NCBI RefSeq assembly: GCF_014236855.1
Contig: NZ_CP051261.1
Location: 4,712,001-4,776,000, forward strand
Length of the DNA: 64,000 nucleotides
Source: Xanthomonas sp. SI
Lineage (GTDB): Bacteria; Pseudomonadota; Gammaproteobacteria; Xanthomonadales; Xanthomonadaceae
Direction: 5' to 3'
The stretch's first letter is position 1. The number at the start of each line of letters is the position of its first letter. The position numbers and the translations under genes are program-made. This document shows positions 62,494 through 64,000 of the stretch, one piece after another. The notes under the pieces were generated by a model. The model was not told where the DNA came from. It saw only the letters and a list, made by a program, of their open reading frames with translations, and made no database searches.

Positions 62494-63819
62494 ATGCTGG
62501 CGTTCCTGACCGCGACGCTCGTCGCCGCCGCGCTTTCCGCGTCCGCGCCACTGGATGCCGTCCCGCAGACCCGCCTGGATGCCGACCTGCGCTGTCTGCT
62601 TGGGGTGTATGCGCTGCCTGAGGGGCAGTCGGTGACCATCACCGGCGACGGCGGGAAGCAGCGCGACCTCCACTACACCCTGTCGAACGGCCGGTTCGGC
62701 CGCCTGCAGCTGGACGCCAGTGGCGGATACGGCGCAGACGCCGTGTACATCCGTTTCGCCCCCTGCCGTGCCGGCACGCTGCAACTGACCCAGGGCGAGG
62801 CCACCGAGACCGGCACCCGCCTGCGCCTGGTCGAAAAGGAAACCACCTTCAGCAGCGATGGCATCGCGCTGCACGGCAAGCTCGTATTGCCCGCCACTGG
62901 CCGAGCGACATCGGCGGCGGTATGGGTCGAAGGTTCGAACAACGACCCCACTACCGACGATACCGTCTGGCAATACGAACTCGCGCGCAGAGGCATCGCC
63001 GTCTTCGTCTACGACAAGCGCGGAACCGGCGCCTCCGCCGGCGCACTCTCCTCCGATTTCCATGCGCGCGCACGCGACACCGCGGCCGCGGTCAAGGAAA
63101 CCCGGCGGCTCGCCCCAGGCTTGCGCCGGGTCGGCGTGATCGGCGGCAGCCAGGGCGGCTGGGTCGCGCCGCTGACCGCTACGCTGGTGCCGCTGGATTT
63201 CGTCGTGGCCGCCTTCGCGATGGCGGAAGGGCCGATCGCGCAAGACCGCGAGTTGGTGGAGCAACAGCTGCAGCGCGCAGGGTTCGACGAGACCGCGCTG
63301 GCCGAAGCCAGGGAACTGACCGCCATCACCGAACGCATCGTGCGTTCCAACATGCGCGACGGCTTCGCCGAGCTGGACGCCTTCAAGTCCAGCCATGCCG
63401 ACGCGCCGTGGCTGGCCGCCATCCAGCCCCGCTCCTACACCGGCCTGTTCCTGAAATTCTCGAGCGCCGAACTCCAGGCCAACGGCCCTGCCCTCGCGCA
63501 GGGGTTGAGCTTCGACTACGAGCCGCGGCCGGTGATCGAGGCAATCAAGCCGCACCAACTGTGGCTGCTGGGCGGCAGCGACCGCCAGGCCCCGAACGCC
63601 GCTACCCAAGCAATTCTTCGGCAGCTCCAGCAACGCCGGACGGACCTCGCCGTGGTGGTGTTCCCGAACGCGGACCATGGCCTGATCGAGTCGATCAAAA
63701 CCGCCGACGGCGTGGCAAAGACCCATTCGGCGCACCTGTTCGACGTGACTGCGGATTGGATCGACGACCGCAAGCTTCCGGCGGCAGGGAAGTTCATCGT
63801 GATGCCGGTGGCGGACTGA
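62494..63819 (+). CDS. Secreted alpha/beta hydrolase
   Basis: A 441-residue hydrolase with a signal peptide (LAFLTATLVAAALSASAP). After a ~110-residue N-terminal beta-rich region come the alpha/beta core elements: oxyanion/acid region AVFVYDKRGTGASAGALSSDFHARARDTAAAV, nucleophile elbow GVIGGSQGGWVAP, and the catalytic histidine in VVVFPNADHGLIES. It belongs to the dienelactone hydrolase/peptidase-S9-like group with an added N-terminal domain; the substrate is unknown. AAGG lies eight bases before the ATG at 62494. Confidence 0.88.
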   Translation: MLAFLTATLVAAALSASAPLDAVPQTRLDADLRCLLGVYALPEGQSVTITGDGGKQRDLHYTLSNGRFGRLQLDASGGYGADAVYIRFAPCRAGTLQLTQGEATETGTRLRLVEKETTFSSDGIALHGKLVLPATGRATSAAVWVEGSNNDPTTDDTVWQYELARRGIAVFVYDKRGTGASAGALSSDFHARARDTAAAVKETRRLAPGLRRVGVIGGSQGGWVAPLTATLVPLDFVVAAFAMAEGPIAQDRELVEQQLQRAGFDETALAEARELTAITERIVRSNMRDGFAELDAFKSSHADAPWLAAIQPRSYTGLFLKFSSAELQANGPALAQGLSFDYEPRPVIEAIKPHQLWLLGGSDRQAPNAATQAILRQLQQRRTDLAVVVFPNADHGLIESIKTADGVAKTHSAHLFDVTADWIDDRKLPAAGKFIVMPVAD

Positions 63820-64000
63820 TTGCCCAAACCGATTACCTGCCAGGGCGTCTCTGCAAGTAGCGATCTCCCTGCGCTCTGTCTGCTACGTGATCGGGACAGA
63901 TGTTTTGGCGCGGCGCATTGAGCGCCATGTTTTTCAATCAAACACGTTATGCATAAGCCATCAGCGCAAGTAGGTCCATCAACCCATGCGCGATGATGGC
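63820..64000. other. Right window edge, no gene recognised
   Basis: No coding frame or RNA could be supported in the last 181 bases. The base composition becomes more AT-rich after 63900, compatible with a promoter region. Confidence 0.35.

Overview
The window is high-GC proteobacterial chromosome and almost certainly comes from Xanthomonas or a very close Xanthomonadaceae relative. Three things point there: the non-phosphorylative L-fucose cluster with a fuconate dehydratase of the Xanthomonas campestris type, the many TonB-dependent receptors, and the dispersed 'gtaggagcggcttcagccgcgac' and 'ccctcaccccaacccctctccc' repeats seen between genes all along the window. No rRNA, tRNA, CRISPR array or prophage is visible. 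One IS5-type insertion sequence is present.

Layout from left to right. A DUF3772/MscS channel gene is cut by the left edge (1-1338), followed by a quinone oxidoreductase. Next is a Fec-type cell-surface signalling unit on the minus strand: an ECF sigma factor, FecR, a TonB-dependent transducer with an N-terminal STN domain, and a periplasmic histidine acid phosphatase (8387 down to 2794). Pirin, a DUF4142 lipoprotein and a DHA2 multidrug transporter follow. From 12730 to 22186 lies a malonate utilisation locus: a GntR/FadR regulator, a MatC-like permease, and the biotin-independent malonate decarboxylase genes mdcA-C-D-E-G-B-H. Its mdcB carries a large in-frame array of the dispersed repeat. 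From 22937 to 31105 lies a complete L-fucose pathway (IclR regulator, fucP, mutarotase, fucose dehydrogenase, fuconolactonase, fuconate dehydratase, 2-keto-3-deoxyfuconate dehydrogenase, diketo acid hydrolase) with a perfect AT-rich inverted repeat between the divergent regulator and transporter.

The glycerol regulon glpR-glpD-glpF-glpK (38970 down to 33662) has two sets of 10-bp-period CGAAC direct repeats upstream of glpD, fitting DeoR/GlpR operators. After this come an HDOD protein, a mercuric-reductase-like flavoprotein, a DUF4126 membrane protein and exonuclease III. The lysine-rich tail of exonuclease III is out of frame at a CCGG tetranucleotide repeat. Then come two adjacent genes sharing an SGRPNP-type N-terminal motif, a DUF1428 protein, a siderophore-type receptor and a secreted RNase Sa/T1-like ribonuclease.

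The most interesting unit is at 54305-55999: a 78-residue peptide with a CAACHSGFDLRF core next to a DUF692 (multinuclear non-haem iron oxygenase, MNIO) protein carrying an extra C-terminal domain. This looks like an uncharacterised ribosomally synthesised, post-translationally modified peptide system. The right end holds the insertion sequence (inside a repeat array), secreted hypothetical proteins, a ThuA-like protein, a TonB-dependent receptor with a Fur-box-like sequence and a truncated PepSY gene behind it, and a secreted alpha/beta hydrolase.
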